A DNA stretch of 5,340 bases, taken from contig PAVP01000036.1 of NCBI GenBank assembly GCA_002713975.1, positions 1 through 5,340 on the forward strand. The letters are read 5' to 3'. Positions 1 through 5,340 of the stretch are shown piece after piece; positions within the stretch are counted from its first letter, which is position 1; each line of letters opens with the position of its first letter. The translations under genes were made by a program, and so were the position numbers. The notes under the pieces are model-generated. The model was not told the DNA's origin, ran no database searches, and worked only from the letters and a program-made list of their open reading frames with translations. The stretch is from Acidimicrobiaceae bacterium (GTDB lineage: Bacteria; Actinomycetota; Acidimicrobiia; Acidimicrobiales; Poriferisodalaceae).

Positions 1-21
1 TTTGTCGAATATGACGGCTCT

Positions 22-51
22 GCCATCAGCCATCAGCCATCAGCCATCAGC
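22..51. repeat. Tandem heptamer repeat, four copies of GCCATCA
   Basis: Four exact head-to-tail copies of GCCATCA span 22-49, followed by the partial unit GC. On the minus strand the unit reads TGATGGC and covers the last codons of the GST-like gene; the second unit supplies its TGA stop at 42-40. The array is 28 nt, so collapse to one unit would remove 21 nt, keep the frame and delete the stop. It looks like a slipped-strand expansion. It is too short and has no spacers, so it is not a CRISPR. Confidence 0.9.
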
Positions 52-1083
52 GAACAACACTTCACATCCTGTGCCACTCAAAATGTGACCTACTGCTTGT
101 TGGTCATCAGCGGACAGTTGCCGGAAAGCCTCACGTATCCAATTCAAGCATTTATTTTGGTATGCGAACGGCGCTTGTTTGTACTCGCGACCTTCAATTA
201 GACACGACAACTCTGGCTCTTCGGCCTCTATGGCCTGCTCGTTCGCTATCAAGAACGGCGCGTAGGTTCGCCCTATTTCAGTAAGCAAACTAAGCAGTGA
301 TTCCGGCAGGTTGTTCCGCGTGACCCACCCCTCGTTTTCGTTGATCTCCAGTGACGACAAATCGTCAACCTGGTACGCCCAAATGACGCTTCTAGGGCTT
401 TGGCGAGCTGCTAAGAGTGAAGAGTCAGGTTCCCAGAAAAACAACTGACTGAACTGACCGAATAAACCGAAGTCGCCTCGACCCGGACGGCTACCTAAAA
501 GAAATTGGTGCTCAGTTAAATGAGTTTCTAGCGTCGTAAGAAGCCGCATAAAACTGTCCTCTATGACGTCACGGTTCTGATCTGTGGAGCCGACTAATGC
601 AGTTCTATTCATCTGTCGCTTGGTGATGAAATCCTTGATCTCGCGGTGTTGTTCAGGGTTCATTTGGTTGTCCGACATCAACGGCAGCATGTTGCCTGCC
701 TTCGCTATGGCATCAACATAAGTGTGATGCCATCGGTAGTGGTACATCATCTTTGTGACCCATTCATCGCCATAATCTTCAATTAGGTGATCGAAAAATC
801 CAATCACGGGGTCTGTTGGCAGCAGGCTCCTAGCCGAATAATTTTCTTCTAGACGCAGGATCTGGGGAGAGGAATCGACCATCACCTCGGAATAATCACC
901 GTCATCATCGCGAAAGGCGAGCATCGGAATGATCGCTACCGGGGGTTTAGGAAACCCTTGGTCTTCTTTCGAACCTCGAACAACCCACCTGTGTGAAATC
1001 CGGCGGTATCGAAGGACCGCCCGCATTTTGATGGAATATGGAGACCCGTATGCCCCAACCAAAGTCACATCCCAAGAACTCAT
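40..1083 (-). CDS. Glutathione S-transferase-fold family protein
   Basis: This is a cytoplasmic protein of about 347 residues with an N-terminal thioredoxin-fold GST domain and a helical C-terminal domain. The first strand is followed by an SPYS segment at residues 14-17, where GSTs carry the thiol-activating residue. A cis-proline candidate is P53 (AIIPML), and the D70-S71-S72 triplet matches the E/D-S site that holds the glutathione gamma-glutamyl group. The C-terminal domain has a GSRPGRGDFGLFGQ segment (197-210), whose Asp204 resembles the conserved GST N-capping Asp. I chose the ATG at 1083 over the in-frame ATG at 1122 because GGAGG (1090-1094) lies 6 nt upstream and the GST fold starts right after it. 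The reading frame ends at a TGA inside a tandem heptamer repeat, so the C-terminus may be shortened. It is transcribed divergently from the MDMPI-family gene. The true thiol cofactor and substrate are unknown; actinobacteria usually make mycothiol rather than glutathione. Confidence 0.82.
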   Translation of the reverse strand: MSSWDVTLVGAYGSPYSIKMRAVLRYRRISHRWVVRGSKEDQGFPKPPVAIIPMLAFRDDDGDYSEVMVDSSPQILRLEENYSARSLLPTDPVIGFFDHLIEDYGDEWVTKMMYHYRWHHTYVDAIAKAGNMLPLMSDNQMNPEQHREIKDFITKRQMNRTALVGSTDQNRDVIEDSFMRLLTTLETHLTEHQFLLGSRPGRGDFGLFGQFSQLFFWEPDSSLLAARQSPRSVIWAYQVDDLSSLEINENEGWVTRNNLPESLLSLLTEIGRTYAPFLIANEQAIEAEEPELSCLIEGREYKQAPFAYQNKCLNWIREAFRQLSADDQQAVGHILSGTGCEVLFADG

Positions 1084-1089
1084 TGGTTT

Positions 1090-1094
1090 CCTCC
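1090..1094 (-). promoter_or_regulatory. Shine-Dalgarno site of the GST-like gene
   Basis: GGAGG on the minus strand lies 6 nt upstream of the ATG at 1083. It decides the start in favour of this ATG over the in-frame ATG 39 nt upstream. Confidence 0.8.
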
Positions 1095-1194
1095 ATAGCA
1101 CCAAGCCCCGCGCCAAGACCAAGACCTTTTAAGCATGTTGTTGTGCCGTGGAATCATTACACGTAACACTGCGCAGCGATCGATCAATCAAAGC

Positions 1195-1200
1195 TACGTT
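1195..1200 (+). promoter_or_regulatory. Candidate -10 box for a leaderless MDMPI-family transcript
   Basis: TACGTT fits the actinobacterial TANNNT -10 pattern and ends 6 nt before the A of the ATG at 1207. That spacing would place transcription start at the start codon itself. No -35 element is recognisable. The absence of a Shine-Dalgarno site upstream of 1207 supports a leaderless mRNA; this is inference. Confidence 0.4.
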
Positions 1201-1206
1201 TATGAC

Positions 1207-1995
1207 ATGAGCGAACGAGATCTAATTGTTAGCAACCTTGATGTTTGTTGGGACAGCGTTGTCGAATTCCTGAGCAAACTTGAAAGTAGCCAATGGCAGA
1301 CCCAATCGTTGTGCCCCGAATGGACGATCAGGGGTGTCGCCGCGCACATGGTGTCAGTGGAACAGGCTTTGTCGAATTGGTTGCCATCTGGCTTAGATAC
1401 CCCTCCACCTTTCGAAAAGGTTGGGGGTTACTTTGAAGCCGCTATGCAGATGCCAGAAGCGGAACTGGTTGCGCATATGCAGAGCACCTTCGACATTCGG
1501 CGAGAAAATCTTTCTGAAACTACCGAGGCCGACTTCGCTAATCCAAGTGTTACTCCTGTAGGCCCAGCAACTTACGGACGTTTCATGGCTGTGCGCGAAT
1601 TCGACTTCTGGATGCATGAGCGGGATTGTCGAACTCCTTTAGGCATCGATACCGACAATGGCGGGCCAGAAGCAGAAATGGCTCTGAACGAGGTTCACCT
1701 CTCCATCGGGTACATCGCAGGAAAGAAGATTGGGCTTACTGAAGGCCAATCAATCCACTTCGATATCACAGGTTCGGTAGAGCGGGACATTTATGTACGC
1801 GTCGAGGGACGTGCCGTTGAGTGTGAACCCATTGATGCGCCTACAACCACTCTTCACTGCGACTCAATGGCCTTTATGAATCAGGCCTGTGGCCGCGTTG
1901 ACCCAGAAGTCCCCATTCGTGAAGGCGCTATTAGTTGGTCGGGCGATGCCGAACTCGGTGCTCACGCAGCACGAAACCTTCGGTTCACCATGTAA
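1207..1995 (+). CDS. Maleylpyruvate isomerase family mycothiol-dependent enzyme (DinB-like)
   Basis: This 262-residue protein has the two-part layout of the MDMPI family: an N-terminal DinB-like metal-binding helical bundle and a C-terminal SCP2-like domain. The N-terminal hallmark LCPEWTIRGVAAHM (35-48) carries the first metal His, H47. The second motif, REFDFWMHERD (130-140), supplies D133 and H137 in a D-x3-H arrangement; the characterised maleylpyruvate isomerase has Glu in the first position, so D133 marks a variant of the triad. The C-terminal part (about 183-262) includes IHFDITG and ISWSGDAELGAHAARNL, typical of the family. I chose ATG 1207 over the in-frame ATG 1135 because the family homology starts here, the 24-residue extension looks unlike a domain, and neither start has a Shine-Dalgarno site while 1207 has a leaderless-type -10 box. 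Most members have no known substrate, so maleylpyruvate should not be assumed. It ends 13 bp from the convergent SDR gene. Confidence 0.85.
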   Translation: MSERDLIVSNLDVCWDSVVEFLSKLESSQWQTQSLCPEWTIRGVAAHMVSVEQALSNWLPSGLDTPPPFEKVGGYFEAAMQMPEAELVAHMQSTFDIRRENLSETTEADFANPSVTPVGPATYGRFMAVREFDFWMHERDCRTPLGIDTDNGGPEAEMALNEVHLSIGYIAGKKIGLTEGQSIHFDITGSVERDIYVRVEGRAVECEPIDAPTTTLHCDSMAFMNQACGRVDPEVPIREGAISWSGDAELGAHAARNLRFTM

Positions 1996-2008
1996 TTAGT
2001 GAAGTTAG
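1996..2008. other. Convergent junction without an obvious terminator
   Basis: Only 13 bp separate the stops of two genes reading toward each other. I see no GC-rich hairpin with a T run here or just inside either gene, so the transcripts probably overlap at their 3' ends. Confidence 0.5.
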
Positions 2009-2881
2009 CTAGTCGGTAAAGCTTGAGATCAACGTGGGATTTGTGAGATCTGCTAGTTGTTGGTTGCGATGATTTACTTCGGCTAGAAGCTCCGGGTGGC
2101 TTAACACCCAAAACCTGCGCTCGTACATTGCGTTCAGGACTTGAGACGCAACTTGTCCTGGGTCCATGCCGTTTTCTAACGCTGCTGCTATCGCTGCATT
2201 TCGGGCACGCGCTTCTTCCGGTGCCTTCGCTGTCTGATCAAGGGTTTCGTCGCGTTTTCGACGAAGGTGATCGGGCCGATTTCTTTGGGCCGTAGCAATA
2301 TTTGTCCTCACAACCCCGGGACACAGCACTGATACCCCGACGTTCGCGTCAGGGTCACGATCCATCTCATGGTGCAATGTCTCCATAATTGCGACAACTC
2401 CGAACTTCGCTGCGTTGTAGGGGGCAAGGCCGGGTACTGCCATAAGACCCGCTACCGAAGCCGTGCTCATCACATGGCTTTCTTCAGCCTCGATCAAGTG
2501 AGGTAAGAAATGATGTAAACCGTGAATCACTCCCCACAGGGAAACGTCGATGACCCACTTCCAATCGACCAGCTGTTGATTCTTGACTAGTCCGCCGCCA
2601 CCTACTCCCGCATTGTTGCAAAGAATATTGACGCCTCCGAATGTTTCGAGCGTCGCGGCACACAACTCGGCGACAGAGTCTTCATCTGTTACATCGGTCT
2701 TTACTGCAAGAACCGGGACATCAAGCGTCTCAATTTCCGTTCTCATTGCCGCAAGGGCCTCGTCTTCAACGTCAGCGAGCACAACCTTTGCTCCTTCGGC
2801 GGCAAAAGCAAGCGACAAAGCTTTCCCGATGCCCGACGCTGCGCCTGTAACTACAGCTACACGTCCTTTCATCGTCTCCAT
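2009..2881 (-). CDS. Short-chain dehydrogenase/reductase (SDR), classical type
   Basis: This is a 290-residue soluble NAD(P)-dependent oxidoreductase. The Rossmann motif TGAASGIG is at 12-19. D37 at the end of the second strand, with no basic residue just after the glycine motif, suggests preference for NAD(H). D63 fits the adenine-ring site and NNAG is at 89-92. The catalytic residues are S142 (in TASVAG), Y155 and K159 (YNAAK), followed by the PG motif at 188-189. The segment VIDVSLWGVIHG (110-121) has Ser114 where most classical SDRs have the tetrad Asn (usually VNLWG). The C-terminal tail from about 255 (RRFWVLSHPELL) resembles actinobacterial SDRs of unknown substrate. The start at 2881 is supported by GGAG (2887-2890) 5 nt upstream; the ATG three codons later fits less well. 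It follows the NMO-like gene by 53 bp and probably shares its transcript, which suggests a joint catabolic task. The substrate cannot be read from the sequence. Confidence 0.9.
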   Translation of the reverse strand: METMKGRVAVVTGAASGIGKALSLAFAAEGAKVVLADVEDEALAAMRTEIETLDVPVLAVKTDVTDEDSVAELCAATLETFGGVNILCNNAGVGGGGLVKNQQLVDWKWVIDVSLWGVIHGLHHFLPHLIEAEESHVMSTASVAGLMAVPGLAPYNAAKFGVVAIMETLHHEMDRDPDANVGVSVLCPGVVRTNIATAQRNRPDHLRRKRDETLDQTAKAPEEARARNAAIAAALENGMDPGQVASQVLNAMYERRFWVLSHPELLAEVNHRNQQLADLTNPTLISSFTD

Positions 2882-2886
2882 GACTT

Positions 2887-2890
2887 CTCC
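2887..2890 (-). promoter_or_regulatory. Shine-Dalgarno site of the SDR gene
   Basis: GGAG on the minus strand, 5 nt upstream of the ATG at 2881, within the 53-bp gap after the NMO-like gene. It favours ATG 2881 over the in-frame ATG at 2872. Confidence 0.7.
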
Positions 2891-2934
2891 GTTTCTTTAG
2901 CTCTCAGAATCCTTTGGCACCGTCTGCGGTTACC

Positions 2935-4077
2935 TCAGTTATTTAATTCCTCGAAGCGTTCGATGACATCGAGATATTCGGTGATCATGTCTTCCACTAC
3001 TCGCGTCGCAGAAATTGATTCGTTCATAGACCCAACAATTTGCCCGACAAAATAGTTCGATAATTCAACCGCACCCTTATTCTCAGGATTCATTGCTGCC
3101 CGATCAACTTGACGACTCGCTTGTGCGATCAACATCGGTTGGAGAGGCATCGGCAAAGTACCGGGCGAAGACTCCCCTTCCCATTCGTCGGTCCAAGCAG
3201 AGCGCAGTTGACGGGCGGGCTTGCCCGTTCGAGAGCGCGATCGCAGCGTGTCAGACGACGTGGCGGCAAGAAATTTGTCCTTGACTACCGGGTGGGTCTC
3301 GGCTTCTAAGGTCGTCAACCAAACCGAACCACACCAAACCCCCTGGGCCCCTAACGCGATCGAGGCAGCTACTTGCCGCCCACTTCCTATGCCTCCCGCC
3401 GCTAGCACAGGCGTTGGTGCCACGGCATCAACTATTTCTGGAACGAGAACCATCGTCCCGATATCGCCCGTATGTCCACCAGCTTCGTGTCCCTGAGCAA
3501 TGATGATGTCCACGCCCGCTGCGACGTGACGCACGGCGTGAGCTTTCTTACCAGCAAGCGCGCCAACTAGTACTCCATTTGCGTGGGCCCGTTCGATCAT
3601 GTCAGGAGGAGGGGGACCCAAAGCATTGACAATCAGTTTGATCGGGTGGGAAAACGCGACGTCCATTAAAGGCACCGCCTGCGCATAAGTCATTGGCGGT
3701 TCAGTCTCAACCGGAACCCCCCTTCCGTCACCCGAGTCTTGCTTCGGTAATGGAGGGACGGCGTAACGTTCCATCATGTCTTCGACGAAGTCACGGTGAC
3801 CCTGCGGGATCATTTCGCTGAGATCGCCTAGGGATTTTCCACCTTCGGAAGAGCCTTCATATTTGGCCGGAACAATGATGTCGACGCCAAAAGGCTTGTC
3901 GCCAACCTCATCTTGTATCCATTGCAAGTCAACGTCGAGTTGTTCGGGCGTATGACCCGCGGCGCCGAGCACACCGAAGCCTCCGGCTTTAGTGACAGCG
4001 GCAACCACATCTCGACAATGGGTGAACGCGAGGATCGGAACATCCACGCCAAGCATTTCGCAGACAGGTGTCTTCAT
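2935..4077 (-). CDS. Nitronate monooxygenase-like FMN-dependent oxidoreductase
   Basis: This 380-residue TIM-barrel flavoprotein belongs to the NMO/2-nitropropane dioxygenase family. The N-terminus, with VPILAFTHCRDVVAAVTKAG (13-32), GGFGVLGAAG (32-41) and KPFGVDIIVP (61-70), is the FMN-side start of the barrel and resembles mycobacterial NMO-like proteins. The segment IVNALGPPPP (149-158) takes the place of the usual SFHFG-type strand. AQGHEAGGHTGD (194-205) is the family signature and its H202 corresponds to the catalytic His of characterised NMOs. AAGGIGSGRQVAASIALGAQGVWCG (226-250) binds FMN phosphate. The length is normal for the family. No Shine-Dalgarno site precedes the ATG at 4077, and a TANNNT box stands at leaderless distance. 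Known activities include oxidation of alkyl nitronates and NADH:quinone reduction; many actinobacterial paralogues have no proven substrate. It is the probable first gene of a transcript with the SDR and is divergent from dapD. Confidence 0.88.
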   Translation of the reverse strand: MKTPVCEMLGVDVPILAFTHCRDVVAAVTKAGGFGVLGAAGHTPEQLDVDLQWIQDEVGDKPFGVDIIVPAKYEGSSEGGKSLGDLSEMIPQGHRDFVEDMMERYAVPPLPKQDSGDGRGVPVETEPPMTYAQAVPLMDVAFSHPIKLIVNALGPPPPDMIERAHANGVLVGALAGKKAHAVRHVAAGVDIIIAQGHEAGGHTGDIGTMVLVPEIVDAVAPTPVLAAGGIGSGRQVAASIALGAQGVWCGSVWLTTLEAETHPVVKDKFLAATSSDTLRSRSRTGKPARQLRSAWTDEWEGESSPGTLPMPLQPMLIAQASRQVDRAAMNPENKGAVELSNYFVGQIVGSMNESISATRVVEDMITEYLDVIERFEELNN

Positions 4078-4084
4078 GAACTCG

Positions 4085-4090
4085 AAACTA
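4085..4090 (-). promoter_or_regulatory. Candidate -10 box for a leaderless NMO-like transcript
   Basis: TAGTTT on the minus strand ends 7 nt before the ATG at 4077, which fits TANNNT with transcription starting at or next to the start codon. No -35 is evident. It parallels the box before the MDMPI-family gene. Confidence 0.35.
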
Positions 4091-4162
4091 GGCGGCCGAT
4101 CAGGTTCATGCCTGCTAGATGGTCTTATTCGGTAAGAAATGAAGCATTTTCTTTATTTACCA

Positions 4163-4183
4163 TCACCAAATTTCACCAATTTT
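4163..4183. repeat. Helically phased direct repeat, candidate operator
   Basis: TCACCAAATTT (4163-4173) and TCACCAATTTT (4173-4183) share TCACCAA and a T run, with starts exactly 10 bp apart. A pair spaced by one helical turn in an AT-rich divergent promoter region is a plausible binding site for a regulator of dapD, the NMO-like gene, or both. It could also be a simple duplication; no regulator is encoded in the window. Confidence 0.35.
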
Positions 4184-4239
4184 CGAGATAAATCCCTAGA
4201 GGGGTCGGTATCTAGCCTCAACGCTGCGAAAATGACGCC

Positions 4240-5136
4240 ATGAGTATCACAGCGATTGGCCATAGCTACTTCGATCTCGAAACAGAAACCCAACTTGACG
4301 TCTGGTATCCAAACGCGAATGTCGACCCGAAGAGATCCTGTGTGGCCGAGAAACTTGGCCTTGTTCAGGGCCAATTAGTTGAGACAACTATCGAGGATCT
4401 AAACGAACCGGCTGTCGATCTCGCCGATGCTTATCTACGACTGCATCTGCTAAGTCGTAGAGAGGTCCAACCGCATGGAGCCAACCTCGAGGGTGTTTTT
4501 GGTTTGCTCACCAACTGCGCCTGGACCAACGCAGGCCCAGTTCTGCCCGAGCGCGTTGGCGACCTGCAGGGTCGTGCAGCCACAATAAACCTCAGCGTTT
4601 CGGTGACTTCAGTAGACAAATTCCCGCGAATGACCGACTACGTAATTCCTTCAGGGGTGCGCATTGCTGATGCCGACAGAGTACGGCTTGGGGCGCATCT
4701 AGCTGAAGGGACAACTGTGATGCATGAGGGGTTCTGCAACTTCAATGCAGGAACTCTCGGCCCATCAATGGTGGAAGGAAGAATCAGTGCTGGCGTAGTT
4801 GTTGGTGCCAATAGCGATATCGGTGGCAGCGCCTCGATAATGGGGACGCTGTCGGGTGGCGGTAAAGAAACGATTGTCGTCGGCGAGAACTGTCTTTTGG
4901 GCGCAAATTCGGGAATCGGAATATCGCTGGGCGATAACTGCACGGTCGAAGCGGGATGCTACGTAACCGCGGGAAGCCAGGTAACTCTTCCCGACGGATC
5001 AGTCGTGAAGGGCAAAGACTTGTCGGGTAGGTCAGGGATGCTGCTAATTCGCAACAGCTTCTCAGGCGCTATCGAGATGCGAGTTCTTGATCCCGATAAG
5101 TGGGATGGGATCAACGAAGCACTGCACGATAACTAG
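4240..5136 (+). CDS. dapD: 2,3,4,5-tetrahydropyridine-2,6-dicarboxylate N-succinyltransferase
   Basis: DapD transfers succinyl from succinyl-CoA to tetrahydrodipicolinate in the succinylase branch of diaminopimelate and lysine synthesis, supplying meso-DAP for the cell wall. This 298-residue protein is the actinobacterial type: an N-terminal alpha/beta domain (including [17 protein letters not shown], 64-80), a left-handed beta-helix of hexapeptide turns from about 136 to 250, and a short C-terminal domain. Recalled against the M. tuberculosis protein (317 residues), a constant offset of 20 places D146 and E163 at the metal-binding residues on the trimer axis and E179 (MVEGRIS) at the proposed catalytic Glu. 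The string [19 protein letters not shown] is almost invariant in the group. The C-terminus (INEALHDN) is also as expected, so the gene is complete; the shortening is in the N-terminal part. The start is fixed, since an in-frame TAG lies at 4213 and no other start codon intervenes. There is no Shine-Dalgarno site. The next gene is not dapE. Confidence 0.95.
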   Translation: MSITAIGHSYFDLETETQLDVWYPNANVDPKRSCVAEKLGLVQGQLVETTIEDLNEPAVDLADAYLRLHLLSRREVQPHGANLEGVFGLLTNCAWTNAGPVLPERVGDLQGRAATINLSVSVTSVDKFPRMTDYVIPSGVRIADADRVRLGAHLAEGTTVMHEGFCNFNAGTLGPSMVEGRISAGVVVGANSDIGGSASIMGTLSGGGKETIVVGENCLLGANSGIGISLGDNCTVEAGCYVTAGSQVTLPDGSVVKGKDLSGRSGMLLIRNSFSGAIEMRVLDPDKWDGINEALHDN

Positions 5137-5197
5137 CTAAAGGCGCGGGTACCGCCAGCACTACTACGCTTCGGTGCAATAAGCGAGGAGGCAACGA
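5137..5197 (+). other. Gap between dapD and the amidohydrolase gene
   Basis: This 61-bp gap holds the ribosome site above and a weak dyad GGCG-N7-CGCC (5142-5156) without a following T run. I see no clear promoter or terminator, so cotranscription of the amidohydrolase with dapD is possible. Confidence 0.4.
5187..5191 (+). promoter_or_regulatory. Shine-Dalgarno site of the partial amidohydrolase gene
   Basis: GGAGG, part of GAGGAGG (5185-5191), lies 6 nt before the ATG at 5198. It is close to ideal and is strong support for this start, since the gene runs off the window and has no visible stop. Confidence 0.85.
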
Positions 5198-5340
5198 ATG
5201 GCCTATGTGGAAGATCGGATAATTCATGACGCCGATGCTCACACAATGGAACCTCCGGAGTGGCTGGATGAATTCGGCTCTCGGAAGGTTCAGGAGTACG
5301 CGCGAACAAAGTTTTTCGCCAATGAAGAGAGCCCAATTTT
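5198..5340 (+). CDS. Amidohydrolase family protein (Amidohydro_2 type), N-terminal part
   Basis: The first 47 codons of a gene that continues beyond the window. The product begins MAYVEDRIIHDADAHTMEPP, and the D11-A-D13-A-H15-x2-E18 motif is the first metal-binding strand of TIM-barrel amidohydrolases of the Amidohydro_2 family, which hydrolyse or decarboxylate cyclic and aromatic acids. The phrase WLDEFGSRKVQEYAR that follows matches the opening of actinobacterial members by recollection. No signal peptide is seen, so a cytoplasmic enzyme is likely. The frame stays open to the end and starts after an excellent ribosome site. It is downstream of dapD in the same direction, but it does not look like DapE, which is an M20-type peptidase. 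The catalytic C-terminal residues cannot be examined, so the substrate is unknown. Confidence 0.75.
   Translation, partial: MAYVEDRIIHDADAHTMEPPEWLDEFGSRKVQEYARTKFFANEESPI

Larger units (their letters stand above)
1084..1206. promoter_or_regulatory. Divergent intergenic region between GST-like and MDMPI-family genes
   Basis: These 123 bp must hold the promoters of both outward-reading genes. On the plus side a TANNNT box is visible (listed separately). On the minus side only the GGAGG ribosome site is clear; I could not pick a convincing -35/-10 pair. A small dyad, TTAC-AC-GTAA at 1157-1166, and the palindrome GATCGATC at 1178-1185 lie here and could bind a regulator, but both are short enough to be chance. 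Confidence 0.4.
4078..4239. promoter_or_regulatory. Divergent intergenic region between NMO-like gene and dapD
   Basis: These 162 bp separate two genes reading outward. The central part, about 4137-4192, is clearly richer in A and T than the genes around it and holds two near-identical 11-mers one helical turn apart (listed separately). For dapD a weak TANNNT match, TAGCCT, is at 4213-4218, and GAAAAT at 4228-4233 stands at leaderless spacing; neither has a clear -35. A short CCCT-AG-AGGG dyad is at 4194-4203. Confidence 0.45.

Noticed and set aside
22..51. Short repeat array as a possible CRISPR
   Set aside because: Units are 7 bp and head-to-tail with no spacers; it is a simple tandem repeat.
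929..1132. Open frame of 67 codons on the plus strand
   Set aside because: It lies opposite the N-terminus of the GST-like gene, has no ribosome site or recognisable domain, and is best read as a shadow.
1157..1166. TTAC-AC-GTAA dyad as an operator
   Set aside because: Four-base arms are too short to support a regulator site without conservation data.
1135..1206. N-terminal extension of the MDMPI-family protein from ATG 1135
   Set aside because: The extra 24 residues match nothing in the family as I know it, no ribosome site precedes 1135, and a leaderless-type -10 box fits ATG 1207.
2583..2900. Open frame of 105 codons on the plus strand, rich in Ser, Thr and Ala
   Set aside because: It is antisense to the Rossmann part of the SDR, and its low-complexity composition is what the reverse of an Ala/Val/Asp-rich gene gives.
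4638..4943. Open frame of 101 codons antisense to dapD
   Set aside because: The dapD beta-helix is strongly supported; this frame has a Pro/Ser/Thr-rich composition and no ribosome site.
5142..5156. GC-rich dyad after dapD as a terminator
   Set aside because: The stem is only 4 bp and no T run follows.
5133..5336. Open frame of 67 codons on the minus strand at the window end
   Set aside because: It overlaps the amidohydrolase start, which has a GGAGG ribosome site and a clear metal-binding motif.

Overview
The window looks like a chromosomal stretch from an uncultured actinobacterium, perhaps a member of the Acidimicrobiia or a related aquatic lineage. Three things support this. The DapD is of the actinobacterial type and aligns by memory, almost without gaps in its second half, with the Mycobacterium tuberculosis enzyme. 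A mycothiol-dependent maleylpyruvate isomerase-family protein is present. The nitronate monooxygenase-like protein resembles mycobacterial relatives. By eye the base composition is close to balanced, which is low for cultured high-GC actinobacteria. The exact lineage is inference.

Layout: (1) 40-1083, minus strand, a glutathione S-transferase-fold protein whose stop codon lies inside a 7-bp tandem repeat. (2) 1084-1206, a divergent promoter region. (3) 1207-1995, plus strand, a DinB-like/MDMPI-family protein, probably leaderless. (4) A 13-bp convergent junction. (5) 2009-2881 and 2935-4077, both minus strand, a short-chain dehydrogenase preceded by an NMO-type FMN oxidoreductase; they are 53 bp apart and probably form one transcript, NMO first. 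(6) 4078-4239, an AT-rich divergent intergenic region. (7) 4240-5136, plus strand, dapD of the succinylase branch of lysine/diaminopimelate synthesis. (8) 5198 to the window end, plus strand, the first 47 codons of an Amidohydro_2-type metal-dependent hydrolase with a strong ribosome binding site. No gene-free stretch exceeds 300 bases.

The first five genes (GST fold, MDMPI family, SDR, NMO and the partial amidohydrolase) are typical accessory catabolic or detoxification enzymes of actinobacteria, while dapD is a core biosynthetic gene set among them. I see no RNA genes, insertion sequences, CRISPR arrays or phage genes, and no convincing new multi-gene system. The items most worth a second look are the heptamer repeat that ends the GST-like gene, the divergent pairing of a GST-fold gene with a mycothiol-type gene, a Ser in place of the usual catalytic Asn in the SDR, and the split between genes with strong Shine-Dalgarno sites and genes with none.
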